Assembly: GCA_013696595.1 (NCBI GenBank)
Contig: JACCYG010000235.1
Span: 1 to 7,398, forward strand
Direction of reading: 5' to 3'
Length of the DNA stretch: 7,398 bases
Source of the DNA: Actinomycetota bacterium
GTDB lineage: Bacteria > Actinomycetota > Thermoleophilia > Gaiellales > Gaiellaceae
Made by a program: the position numbers and the translations under genes. The notes under the pieces were generated by a model. That model saw only the letters and a list, made by a program, of their open reading frames with translations. It had not been told where the DNA came from and searched no databases. This document shows positions 1-6,629 of this stretch, piece after piece; position 1 is the first letter of the stretch; the number at the start of each line of letters is the position of its first letter.

Positions 1-1074
1 GTCGTACTCGAACCCCCAGCCGGCCGCCTTGACTCCGGGGAGCCGAATCGCCCAGTCGCCCCGCGCGCGGACCTCCTCCTCCAGGAGCCACTCGACCGCC
101 CGCGCCACCGGCGGGTCCGTCGTGCCCAGCCCGGCCGTGCCGAGTCCGAGCAGCGCGAGCGCCGTGTCCCACACCGGCGACTGGCACGCCTCGGGCCGGA
201 GGCGATCCCCGTCTTCGATCATGAACCGTTTCCAGCCGTCGATCCCGCGGCGAAGGTACGGCGAGTCCGGCCCGTGGCCTCGGCACGCGAGAGCGATCAG
301 GGACCAGACCCACGGAGGCTGAATCCCACCCCACGAGCCATCCAGCTCCTGGCGTTCGAGAATCCAGCGTTCCGCGAGCGCGAGCGCGCGCTCACGCACG
401 GGCTTCACCGGGTGCTCGGCGTAACGGGCCAGCCCGCGATCGATCACATTCCACGCGCTCCTGGGACGTGGTTGGGGACCGAGGTCGAGCTCGCGGCAGA
501 GGCGCTCCTCGGGGACACGGCGTACGGGCCGGTAGTGCATGACGATCGTGAGCGGGACGATCGTTCCGCGCGCCCAGCAGGCGAAGGTGTAGACCGAGAG
601 CGGCGCGCGAGGGGAAAGAAGGACCAGCTCGGGCGGGATCACCTGGATCTCGTCCCAGGGCCAGAGGCCGAAGAGCGCGAGCCAGATGCGGGTGAGCACG
701 CGGGCGGCGCCGATCCCGCCCTGTTCCGCAGCGAAGCGACGCGCGCCGGCGATGCGTGGGTCATCTCTGTCGAGGCCGGCCAGACGTAGCGCGGCGTACG
801 CCTCGATGGTCGCGTCGAGATTCGGCTCCCCGCCCCAGTAGATCGCCCAGGTACCGTCGTCGCGCCGGCGTGCGAGCAGCTCGTTGAGGCAACGACGTGT
901 CGTGTCCTCGTCGCGAATGCGGAGGAACTCGAGAAAGAAAAGGTGCTGCGCCGTCATGGTCACGTTCGACTCGAGCTCGCCGACCCACCAGCCACCGGGG
1001 CACTGCAGAGACAGCAGCCGTTCGACAGCGGCGTCCAGGGCCCGGTCGAGGTCGGTCGCGACGGCGACACTCAT
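1..1074 (-). CDS. shc: Squalene-hopene cyclase, N-terminal 358 residues (runs off left edge)
   Basis: Squalene-hopene cyclase is a membrane-associated class II terpene cyclase that folds squalene into hopene or hopanol, the committed step to hopanoids. Translating the minus strand from the ATG at 1074 gives 358 codons with no stop to the window edge. Residues about 29-46 (GWWVGELESN...) match the usual N-terminal block. Residues 130-141 (IWLALFGLWPWD) match the conserved FGxWPW region. Residues 242-250 (QELDGSWGG) form a QW repeat, followed by IQPPWVWS. Residues 298-304 (CQSPVWDT) and 353-358 (GWGFEYD) are further family blocks. The catalytic DxDD acid motif should lie shortly beyond the visible end, so activity cannot be judged. 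Family proteins are roughly 630-680 residues, so a little over half is present. The gene lies 166 bases after hpnE on the same strand, completing the pathway. No clear ribosome site precedes the ATG; the family N-terminus supports this start. Confidence 0.95.
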   Translation of the reverse strand, partial: MSVAVATDLDRALDAAVERLLSLQCPGGWWVGELESNVTMTAQHLFFLEFLRIRDEDTTRRCLNELLARRRDDGTWAIYWGGEPNLDATIEAYAALRLAGLDRDDPRIAGARRFAAEQGGIGAARVLTRIWLALFGLWPWDEIQVIPPELVLLSPRAPLSVYTFACWARGTIVPLTIVMHYRPVRRVPEERLCRELDLGPQPRPRSAWNVIDRGLARYAEHPVKPVRERALALAERWILERQELDGSWGGIQPPWVWSLIALACRGHGPDSPYLRRGIDGWKRFMIEDGDRLRPEACQSPVWDTALALLGLGTAGLGTTDPPVARAVEWLLEEEVRARGDWAIRLPGVKAAGWGFEYD

Positions 1075-1134
1075 GCGCAATGCCCGGCCGCGGGGTTGCG
1101 ACGCGACAGAAGGTTCACGCGCGCGAGTAGGAGT

Positions 1135-1164
1135 TCCCCCGGGGGACCCCCCGTAGGTACCCCC
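1135..1164. other. G-run/C-run palindromic element between hpnE and shc
   Basis: This lies in the 166-base gap between hpnE and shc. On the plus strand it reads T-C5-G5-A, a perfect 12-base palindrome (1135-1146), then C6 (1147-1152) and C5 (1160-1164). On the transcribed minus strand this gives three G-runs (5, 6 and 5) and one C-run, which could fold into alternative hairpins. It sits 61-90 bases before the shc start codon. No U-run follows, so it is not a standard terminator. Whether it acts at all is inference; homopolymer runs also arise by chance in GC-rich gaps. The rest of the gap (1075-1240) shows no gene or strong promoter that I can support. Confidence 0.3.
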
Positions 1165-1240
1165 ATGCGGTCAGCGTAGCTCGGAAAGGCGCACGCGTGG
1201 GTCGCACTCTGTGTCGAGTCTGTAACGACCCTGTGGCGGT

Positions 1241-2512
1241 TCATGCCTCGACTCGATTCGCCACTGCCGTGAGAGCAAGCGCTGCTCGTTGGCCGCTTAG
1301 AACCGCGCTTTCCATCGTCGCCGGCCACCCGGTGTTCGTCCACGCTCCCGCTCGAACGACGTTCGGTCGACTCGTCTCCGGCCCCGGGCGGAGCGCAGCC
1401 GTTCCCGGCCGACCCGCGAACGTGGCGGCCGGCTCCCGGCTGACGCGCGACCAGAGGAGCTCGGCCGAACCGAGCCGCTCGGTCAACTCGCGCGCAACGA
1501 TCCCCACGAGCTCGCGGCCGCGCGTCGCGGCAAGCTCCGGCGCGCCACTCGAGACCACCGTTAGATACTGCCTGTTCGCAGGCGGCCGACCTGTGATGCG
1601 GCCGCGGTCGAATACCCAGTGCGCCGCGCTTGCGAGGAGCGCCGCGAGCGGGAAGTGAAGGATGACCCGGTCGACCAGGAGGTGAACGCTCACGATCGGA
1701 GAGTCGTCGAGGAGCGGCGTCGGTTCGCCGAGGAGGCGCGCGCTTTCGGCCGGCGGAAGGGCGACGACGAACGCGTCGCCGTCGACTCGATGCCCGTCCC
1801 CCAGGACGGCCGCATCCCCCTCGAGACCCACCACGCGCGCGTTCACACGCACGTCCGCGCCCGCAGCCGCGAGCGCGCGGCCGGCTGCGTCTCCATGGAT
1901 TTCGCCGAGAGGGGCCGCCGGGAGCAAGAGATCGCTGGCGCCACCGCCCCCGAGGAGCGCGGTCTGCACGGTGAAGATCCCAAGCGCAGCGCTCGCCTCG
2001 TCGCTCCGGAGATTCAACGCGGGCCGGATGAATACGTCCCAGAACCGGTCGATCGCCTCGCGCGACTGACCCAGTCGGAGGAGGAGGCTGGCGAACGTCT
2101 CGTCGTCGTGGTCGAACGGGTCGAATGCGGCGATCCGCCGGCTCGCGCGTACGACCGTAAGGCGGTCGGAGAAGGAAATGTGACGGTACCGAAGGAGCGC
2201 TGCGAGTCCCGGAGCGATCGCCGACACCGATCGATCGGCCGCGATGACAGGGAGAGCGAGCCGCGTGCGACTCACCGCGCCCGACTGGCCGATGCGCGCC
2301 AGGAAGTGGAGGTACGCCGTGAAGCAGCCAAGAGCAACGTGCTGGCCGTTGTCGGGCGGCGGCGAGGGGTCACCGTCACGCTCGGGAAGCGTCTGGACGG
2401 CGCCGCCGAGAGTCGGTCGCGCCTCGAGCAGCGTCACGGCTTGACCCGCATCGACGAGATCGAGCCCGGCCGCGAGCCCGGCCAGGCCACCCCCGACCAC
2501 GATCGTCCTCAC
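1241..2512 (-). CDS. hpnE: Hydroxysqualene dehydroxylase HpnE (squalene-associated FAD enzyme)
   Basis: HpnE is an FAD-dependent amine-oxidase/desaturase-fold enzyme that reductively removes the hydroxyl of hydroxysqualene to give squalene, the last step before the cyclase. The 423-residue protein opens with an ADP-binding beta-alpha-beta fold: residues 4-11 (IVVGGGLA, the GxGxxG class) followed by VTLLEARPTLGG (about 27-38). Near the C-terminus, GAWTNTGWPATMESAV (about 389-404) is the FAD-contacting block typical of this family. Length is normal. The GTG at 2512 is chosen because the Rossmann motif begins directly after it and because it overlaps the hpnD stop codon (GTGA, 4 bases), implying coupling. 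The frame is open upstream to an ATG at 2962, but that stretch is a low-quality, Arg-rich shadow of hpnD. There is no clear Shine-Dalgarno sequence, consistent with translation coupled to hpnD. Confidence 0.95.
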   Translation of the reverse strand: MRTIVVGGGLAGLAAGLDLVDAGQAVTLLEARPTLGGAVQTLPERDGDPSPPPDNGQHVALGCFTAYLHFLARIGQSGAVSRTRLALPVIAADRSVSAIAPGLAALLRYRHISFSDRLTVVRASRRIAAFDPFDHDDETFASLLLRLGQSREAIDRFWDVFIRPALNLRSDEASAALGIFTVQTALLGGGGASDLLLPAAPLGEIHGDAAGRALAAAGADVRVNARVVGLEGDAAVLGDGHRVDGDAFVVALPPAESARLLGEPTPLLDDSPIVSVHLLVDRVILHFPLAALLASAAHWVFDRGRITGRPPANRQYLTVVSSGAPELAATRGRELVGIVARELTERLGSAELLWSRVSREPAATFAGRPGTAALRPGPETSRPNVVRAGAWTNTGWPATMESAVLSGQRAALALTAVANRVEA

Positions 2513-3348
2513 AGCGCCGCCACCGCTCTGGCCTTTCCGAGGGCCGACAGGTGCGGGCGCTCGCTGAACACGTCGAACTCGCAAGCGCGCATTTGCGCGA
2601 GGAGACCGCGATAGATGCCGGCGAAGGCACGGACGCACAGCCGGCTCCGTCGGTCGAGGAGCGGAAGAAGCCCCAGCCCTTCTCGGAGGAGGCCGTCGGC
2701 ACGATCCGCCTGGACCTCCATGACGGTGCACCACCCGGGCCCGACTCGTCCCGCCGCGAGGTCGCTCTCGGTGACGCCGGAGGCCCGGAGCTCCTCTTGC
2801 GGAAGGTAGACGCGGCCGAGGCTCCAGTCCTCGGCGACGTCGCGCATGATGTTGATCTGCTGGAGCGCGATGCCGAGCGTCTCGGCGAGCTGGCGGGCCG
2901 CGCCCGGATCGCTCGGCTCGTACACCGCTGCACATGCGACCCCGATCGACCCGGCGACGCAACGGCAGTACTCACGGAGCTCTTCGAAGGTTTCGTACCT
3001 CGTCCGCTCGGTGTCCATGAGCGCCCCCTTGACCAGGTCGAGAAGCGCCGAGGTCGGGATCGGGTAGCGCGTCGTCGCATCGGCGAGGGCGACGAGCACC
3101 GCGTCGTCCCCGGGCGCCGCCGGAAGAGCCTCGACCGCCGCTCGGCAGGATTCGAGTCGCTGACGCCGCCCGTCGAGAGTGCGCACGGCCTCATCCGCGA
3201 TGTCGTCGACACGGCGAGCGAAGGCGTAGAGCGCGGCGACAGCCTGCCGCTTGGGCCGCGGCAGGAGAGCGATGCCCCAGCCGAAGTTTCTGGCCTCACG
3301 TCTCGTGATCGCGAGCGCTTCGGAGTAGGCCTCGCGAAGCGTCGTCAT
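2509..3348 (-). CDS. hpnD: Presqualene diphosphate synthase HpnD
   Basis: HpnD belongs to the trans-isoprenyl diphosphate (squalene/phytoene synthase) family and condenses two farnesyl diphosphates head-to-head into presqualene diphosphate. The 279-residue protein has both Mg-binding aspartate motifs. The first is at residues 44-53 (ARRVDDIADE; D48, D49, D52). The second is at residues 166-174 (NIMRDVAED; D170, D174), followed by GRVYLPQEEL, the standard block after it. TRYETFEELREYC (about 116-128) is also characteristic. The intact DDIAD motif, plus position between hpnC and hpnE, favours HpnD over phytoene synthase. The ATG at 3348 overlaps the hpnC stop in ATGA, and no ribosome site is visible, so translation is probably coupled. 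The end overlaps the hpnE start by 4 bases. Phytoene synthase is the main alternative by fold, made unlikely by the context. Confidence 0.93.
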   Translation of the reverse strand: MTTLREAYSEALAITRREARNFGWGIALLPRPKRQAVAALYAFARRVDDIADEAVRTLDGRRQRLESCRAAVEALPAAPGDDAVLVALADATTRYPIPTSALLDLVKGALMDTERTRYETFEELREYCRCVAGSIGVACAAVYEPSDPGAARQLAETLGIALQQINIMRDVAEDWSLGRVYLPQEELRASGVTESDLAAGRVGPGWCTVMEVQADRADGLLREGLGLLPLLDRRSRLCVRAFAGIYRGLLAQMRACEFDVFSERPHLSALGKARAVAAL

Positions 3349-4187
3349 GGCCGCACGAGGTCGCGCAGCGCGAGCGCGGTAAGCGTCAAGCGACTCGGCG
3401 CTGGACGTCGTGTGAAGACATCCCAGCCGGCGCGTTCAAGCGAGGCAAGCGCGGCGAGCCCTCCGTGTGCGAAGAGCGCGACCGAGCGGCCGGAGCGCCC
3501 TCCGAGCGCAGCGCCGAGCGGGCGGCCGCGACTGAGGAGCGCGCGCGCCCGATCGGCCTCGAAGCGAAAGAGAGAAACGAGCCGCTCCGACGGCGGTCCT
3601 GCCCGAAGCTCATCCTCGGCGACCGCGAACCGCCGCAGGTCCTCCTGCGGCAGGTAAACGCGACCGAGCGCGAGGTCCCGGGGAGGGTCCTGCAGGAAAT
3701 TCACGAGCTGGAGCCCGGTGCACACGTCGTCGCTCAGCGCGACGAGGTCGGGCTCGTCGGCTCGCCCGAAGACGCCAAGCACTAGCCGCCCGACGGGCTC
3801 GGCGGAATAGGCGCAGTACTCACGCAGCTCTCGCCACGTGTCGTACCGTGACCGTCGCTGGTCGATCCGGTTCGCTTCGATCAGGCGTGCGAACGGCTCG
3901 CGCGGCAGGCGACAGGTCGTGATCGTCGTATGGACTCGGCGCATGACCTCGGTCCGCGGCGGGCCGTCGAGATCGCGCTCGAGCTCGTCGAGGAGCGCCT
4001 CCCGATCGCCGGGCGCTTCGTCGCCGAGATTGTCGACGAGGCGGGCGAAGCCGTAGATCGCGCGCAGGTGCGGCCGCGCCTTCGGGGGCGCGAAAATGGA
4101 CGCGACAGGGAAGTTCTCGCCACGGGCGCGCTCGCCGATCCATTCGAGCGAGAACTCAGGCGTCTCGAGCAAGGCTTGCGACGGCAT
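3345..4187 (-). CDS. hpnC: Hydroxysqualene synthase HpnC
   Basis: HpnC is a second squalene/phytoene synthase-fold enzyme, which converts presqualene diphosphate to hydroxysqualene. The 280-residue protein carries a modified first motif at residues 52-57 (DNLGDE) within FARLVDNLGDEAPGDRE. The second motif is at 163-171 (NFLQDPPRD; D167, D171), followed by LALGRVYLPQEDL. SRYDTWRELREYCAYSAEPVGRLVLGVFG (about 113-141) is the expected substrate-channel region, and the pattern AEPVGR favours HpnC over HpnD. The ATG at 4187 is chosen because it has a plausible ribosome site (GGGAG on the minus strand, 4198-4202, 10 bases away) and gives the usual N-terminus. The frame is open to an ATG at 4382, but that extension lies antisense to the reductase gene. 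It is the first gene of the cassette, so its promoter should lie inside the divergent reductase coding region. Confidence 0.93.
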   Translation of the reverse strand: MPSQALLETPEFSLEWIGERARGENFPVASIFAPPKARPHLRAIYGFARLVDNLGDEAPGDREALLDELERDLDGPPRTEVMRRVHTTITTCRLPREPFARLIEANRIDQRRSRYDTWRELREYCAYSAEPVGRLVLGVFGRADEPDLVALSDDVCTGLQLVNFLQDPPRDLALGRVYLPQEDLRRFAVAEDELRAGPPSERLVSLFRFEADRARALLSRGRPLGAALGGRSGRSVALFAHGGLAALASLERAGWDVFTRRPAPSRLTLTALALRDLVRP

Positions 4188-4202
4188 AGTGCAGATTCTC
4201 CC
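4188..4202. promoter_or_regulatory. 15-base divergent intergenic region with hpnC ribosome binding site
   Basis: Only 15 bases separate the start codons of hpnC (minus) and the aldo/keto reductase (plus). Bases 4198-4202 (CTCCC) read GGGAG on the minus strand, a good Shine-Dalgarno core 10 bases before the hpnC ATG. No comparable site precedes the reductase ATG on the plus strand, which may be weakly initiated or leaderless. CATAGT (4185-4190, plus) is a possible -10 box for the reductase, and it overlaps the hpnC start codon. The space is too short for two promoters, so promoter elements must lie inside the coding sequences. The -10 assignment is a guess. Confidence 0.5.
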
Positions 4203-5006
4203 ATGGAGGTTCGGCGCTTTGGCAAGACGGACGTTGACGTCCCCGTCATCGGCCTGGGGACCTGGCTCACGTTCGACGTCGGCCCGTCCGGGCAGCGAAA
4301 CGCAAACTCCGTCGCCGACGCGGCCTTCGCGGCCGGCACGCGGTTCGTCGACTCGTCGCCGATGTACGGGCGGGCGGAGCACGTGCTGGGGTCGGCGCTC
4401 GGCGAGCGAAGGGACGAAGCGTTCGTCGCCACCAAGATCTGGACGAGATCACCGGAGGAGGGTCGCGAACAACTACGGCAGCAGCTCGACCACTTTGCCG
4501 GCCGGGTCGACCTCGAACAAGTGCACAATCTCGTCGCCTGGAAACGCCAGCTCGCCTGGCTCGAAGACGAGCGCGAAGCCGGCACGATTCGCTTCCTAGG
4601 CGCGACGCATTACAGCGCCTCTGCATTCGACGAGCTCGAGCAGGTGATGCGAACCGGTCGGATCGAGGCGATCCAGATTCCGTACAACCCGGTCGAGCGC
4701 GATGTCGAGCGCAGGATTCTGCCGCTCGCGGAAGAGCTGGACCTCGGTGTGATCGCGATGCGACCGCTCGGCGGTGAAGGAGCGCTCCTGCCCGGTCCGG
4801 ATCCGGCCAAGCTCGCGCCGCTCGGCGTAGAGACGTGGGCCGAGGCGCTCCTCGAGTGGGCTCTCTCCGATCCGCGTGTGCACGTCGTCATTCCGGCGAC
4901 TTCCGATCCGGATCACGCGCGCGCGAACGCCCGTGCCGGGCGGCTGCCGTGGTTCGGGCCGGATGAGCGCGAAGTCATCGGACGCCTCGCGGCGTCTACG
5001 CGCTAG
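4203..5006 (+). CDS. Aldo/keto reductase family oxidoreductase
   Basis: This is a cytosolic (beta/alpha)8-barrel enzyme expected to use NADPH to reduce aldehydes or ketones; the substrate is not shown. The 267-residue protein begins MEVRRFGKTDVDVPVIGLGTW, the classic family opening. The catalytic tetrad is visible: D50 and Y55 in FVDSSPMYG, K78 in VATKIW, and H108 in LEQVHNLV. GATHYSASAFDEL (about 133-145) and QIPYNPVERD (158-167) match the later strand motifs, and VIPATSDPDHARAN (229-242) is the C-terminal cofactor-binding segment. Length is slightly below the usual 280-330 residues. The ATG at 4203 gives the family N-terminus; the open frame reaching back to 3930 is antisense to hpnC and is excluded. 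It diverges from hpnC, and its TAG stop shares a CTAG with the convergent CoA-transferase. A role in hopanoid metabolism is possible only by position. Confidence 0.9.
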   Translation: MEVRRFGKTDVDVPVIGLGTWLTFDVGPSGQRNANSVADAAFAAGTRFVDSSPMYGRAEHVLGSALGERRDEAFVATKIWTRSPEEGREQLRQQLDHFAGRVDLEQVHNLVAWKRQLAWLEDEREAGTIRFLGATHYSASAFDELEQVMRTGRIEAIQIPYNPVERDVERRILPLAEELDLGVIAMRPLGGEGALLPGPDPAKLAPLGVETWAEALLEWALSDPRVHVVIPATSDPDHARANARAGRLPWFGPDEREVIGRLAASTR

Positions 5007-6181
5007 GCCGAGGCTCCGGGTAACGGCTCGAGGCCGAGCTCCGCAAACACTTGATTCGTGTGCTCGCCGAGCGCCGGCACCGCGCCCGGTTGGGCGCGCT
5101 TTCCGCCCAAGACAATCGCGTTCCCGATCGTCGGAATCGGGCCTAGGGGCGAGTCGATCGTTGCGACGAGCCGATTGTGCGCGAGCTGCGGATGCTCCAT
5201 CACCTCGCCTAGCTCGTTCACGCGTCCGCAGGGGATCCCGGCGGCTTCGAGCTGCGCAATCCACTCGGCGGCTGGGCGAGTGAGGAACTCGGCCTCGAAG
5301 GTCCTTTCGAGCTCGATGCGGTGCGCGACGCGGCCTTCATTCGTCGCGTAGCGATCATCCGCCAGCAGATCGGGTCGCTCGAGAACCTCCTCGCAGAGGC
5401 CGCGCCAGTGTGCCGGTGAGAGCACGGCGAGGCTGAAGAGCCGTTCGTCGCTCGCGGGATAGGGGCCGTAGGGGCAGAAGAGCGGGTGGCGCATCCCCGT
5501 GCGCGGGGGTGTCTCTCCGCGATGCCACCACAGGTGCGGGAAGTACCCGAGCCAGTCGAGCGTGACGTCGAAGAGCGACACCGCGACGTGCTCGCCCGCC
5601 CCGGTCGAAGCCCGCCGGACGAGAGCGGCGAGCGTGGCGATGGCAGCGTAGGTTCCCGCACCGACGTCGCAGAGCGACACGGCGAGGCGCGCAGGGTCGT
5701 CGGGCGTCCCCGTCAGCGAGATGAGGCCGGTTTCCCCTTGCATCACGAGGTCGTACGCGTTCTTGTCCGCATATGGACCGTCAGGGCCGTAACCCGAAAT
5801 CTCCGCGTAGACGATGTCGGGCCGAAGCACGCGGACGGTCGGCTCGTCCAGGCCCACCCGCTCCGCCCAACGCGGCGTGAAGTTCTGGACGAAGACGTCG
5901 CTTCGTGCGATCAGCCGCTCGAGCGCGGGGCGTGCCCGCGGGTCCTTGACATCGAGCGCGACGCTCCGCTTCCCGCGGTTGACCCAGACGAAGCCGCTCG
6001 AAAGGCCTCCCGCGATCGTGTCCCATGCGCGCGTGACGTCGCCGCCGTCGGGTCGCTCGATCTTGACGACGTCGGCACCGAGGTCGGCGAGCAGGCGAGT
6101 ACAAAGGGGTCCGGCGAGGCCGATCTCGCAGGCCGTGACGCGAATCCCGTCCAGGAGCACCGGCCTACTGTAAATCTGCAT
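5003..6181 (-). CDS. CaiB/BaiF (class III) CoA-transferase family protein
   Basis: Class III CoA-transferases move CoA between carboxylic acids, through an aspartyl-CoA thioester, in the cytosol; some relatives are acyl-CoA racemases. The 392-residue protein starts with LLDGIRVTACEIGLAGPLCTRLLADLGADVVKIERPDGGD (about 9-48), the standard N-terminal CoA-binding block. FVWVNRGKRSVALD (64-77) and EISGYGPDGPYADKNAYDLVMQGETGL (127-153) are also hallmarks. The likely catalytic aspartate is D172 in SLCDVGAG. HPQLAHNRLV lies in the C-terminal region as usual. Length is typical. The ATG at 6181 is adopted, but it lacks a ribosome site; GTG 6160 is an alternative (see the -10 entry). Its stop overlaps that of the reductase tail to tail. 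The donor and acceptor acids cannot be told from sequence. Confidence 0.92.
   Translation of the reverse strand: MQIYSRPVLLDGIRVTACEIGLAGPLCTRLLADLGADVVKIERPDGGDVTRAWDTIAGGLSSGFVWVNRGKRSVALDVKDPRARPALERLIARSDVFVQNFTPRWAERVGLDEPTVRVLRPDIVYAEISGYGPDGPYADKNAYDLVMQGETGLISLTGTPDDPARLAVSLCDVGAGTYAAIATLAALVRRASTGAGEHVAVSLFDVTLDWLGYFPHLWWHRGETPPRTGMRHPLFCPYGPYPASDERLFSLAVLSPAHWRGLCEEVLERPDLLADDRYATNEGRVAHRIELERTFEAEFLTRPAAEWIAQLEAAGIPCGRVNELGEVMEHPQLAHNRLVATIDSPLGPIPTIGNAIVLGGKRAQPGAVPALGEHTNQVFAELGLEPLPGASA
6161..6172 (-). promoter_or_regulatory. Candidate -10 box (TACAGT) before an alternative GTG start
   Basis: On the minus strand, TACAGT (6172-6167) fits the TANNNT -10 pattern. It is followed after exactly six bases by GTG (6160), which is codon 8 of the CoA-transferase frame. 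That spacing is what a leaderless transcript starting at the GTG would need. The upstream ATG at 6181 has no Shine-Dalgarno sequence, and the conserved family sequence begins only at about residue 9. No convincing -35 box is seen about 17 bases upstream. One match to a short degenerate motif is weak evidence. Confidence 0.3.
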
Positions 6182-6199
6182 CCGCTAGGGAGACCATTG

Positions 6200-6231
6200 G
6201 CAGGGAGCGGATTTCGTGACCCGCTCCCTGC
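6200..6231. terminator. GC-rich stem-loop between VOC gene and CoA-transferase (terminator or operator)
   Basis: GCAGGGAGCGG (6200-6210) and CCGCTCCCTGC (6221-6231) are perfect inverted repeats: an 11-base-pair stem with a 10-base loop. It lies 47 bases after the VOC stop and 19 bases before the CoA-transferase ATG, both genes on the minus strand. It could end the VOC transcript, but no U-run follows on either strand, so an intrinsic terminator of the textbook type is not shown. A protein-binding operator or an RNA structure in the CoA-transferase leader are alternatives. The inverted repeat is certain; the function is inferred. Confidence 0.5.
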
Positions 6232-6277
6232 ATCCGGCCGAGGCAAACCGCAGCGTCCTTCGAGCTGACCTAGTTGA

Positions 6278-6625
6278 CTAGGACCCCTCCGTCAACCCGA
6301 TCACGTTCCCTTCCGGATCGGCGAACATCGCGAGCGTGACGAGATCACCGATCTGCTCGCGGGGCATGATCGTACGACCACCGAGCTTCTCGATCTTCTC
6401 GAGGTGGGCATTGATGTCAGGCACGTTCACGTAGAAGGTGACGTGGCCGTCGCCCTCCGGTGCCGCGCCCACGCCGCCGTTGATCCCTTCGCCGCCGTTG
6501 TCGACGATGCCGTACTTCATCGGATTGTTTGTGTCGATCTTCCAGTCGAACGCGTCGGCGTAGAACTTCTGGAGCTTCGCACCGTCCTTCCCGATGACCT
6601 CGAAATGAATGACCGGGTTCCCCAT
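6278..6625 (-). CDS. VOC (glyoxalase/bleomycin-resistance fold) family protein
   Basis: Vicinal-oxygen-chelate proteins are small metal-binding enzymes or binding proteins made of paired beta-alpha-beta-beta-beta units; reactions vary (lyases, dioxygenases, resistance proteins). The 115-residue protein has two such units: residues 4 to about 56 (PVIHFEVIGKDGAKLQKFYADAFDWKID...) and about 60-115 (GHVTFYVNVPD...FADPEGNVIGLTE). H7, H61 and E113 sit where metal ligands usually lie. DPEGNVIGL (103-111) is the typical last-strand motif. Length is normal for a stand-alone two-module member. The ATG at 6625 is firmly set by an AAGGAGG ribosome site four bases upstream. The stop lies within a small CCTAG-TTGA-CTAGG hairpin (6269-6282). 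The CoA-transferase follows on the same strand after 96 bases and a stem-loop, so co-transcription is uncertain. The substrate is unknown. Confidence 0.88.
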   Translation of the reverse strand: MGNPVIHFEVIGKDGAKLQKFYADAFDWKIDTNNPMKYGIVDNGGEGINGGVGAAPEGDGHVTFYVNVPDINAHLEKIEKLGGRTIMPREQIGDLVTLAMFADPEGNVIGLTEGS

Positions 6626-6629
6626 GCTG

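Noticed and set aside
1071..1166. Short minus-strand leader peptide (31 codons from ATG 1166) ending in ATGA at the shc start
   Set aside because: The overlap is suggestive of coupling, but there is no ribosome site and the peptide crosses the G-run element with low-complexity sequence; not enough to call a gene.
1214..1256. 7-base inverted repeat (TCGAGTC/GACTCGA) around the hpnE stop
   Set aside because: The loop is 29 bases and there is no U-run; likely chance given the frequent TCGA words in this DNA.
1619..2614. Long plus-strand open frame (331 codons) opposite hpnE
   Set aside because: Arg/Glu-rich low-complexity translation with no recognisable motif, wholly antisense to a clear hpnE; a GC-rich shadow frame.
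2513..2962. N-terminal extension of HpnE to the ATG at 2962
   Set aside because: Overlaps hpnD in another frame on the same strand and is Arg-rich; the FAD-binding motif starts right after GTG 2512.
2551..3657. Long plus-strand open frame (368 codons) opposite hpnD and hpnC
   Set aside because: Spans two real genes on the other strand, charged low-complexity composition, no domain; a shadow frame.
3930..4202. N-terminal extension of the aldo/keto reductase
   Set aside because: The frame is open, but the sequence is antisense to hpnC and the family N-terminus begins exactly at the ATG at 4203.
5486..6268. Plus-strand open frame (260 codons) opposite the CoA-transferase
   Set aside because: No family resemblance and fully antisense to a well-supported gene.
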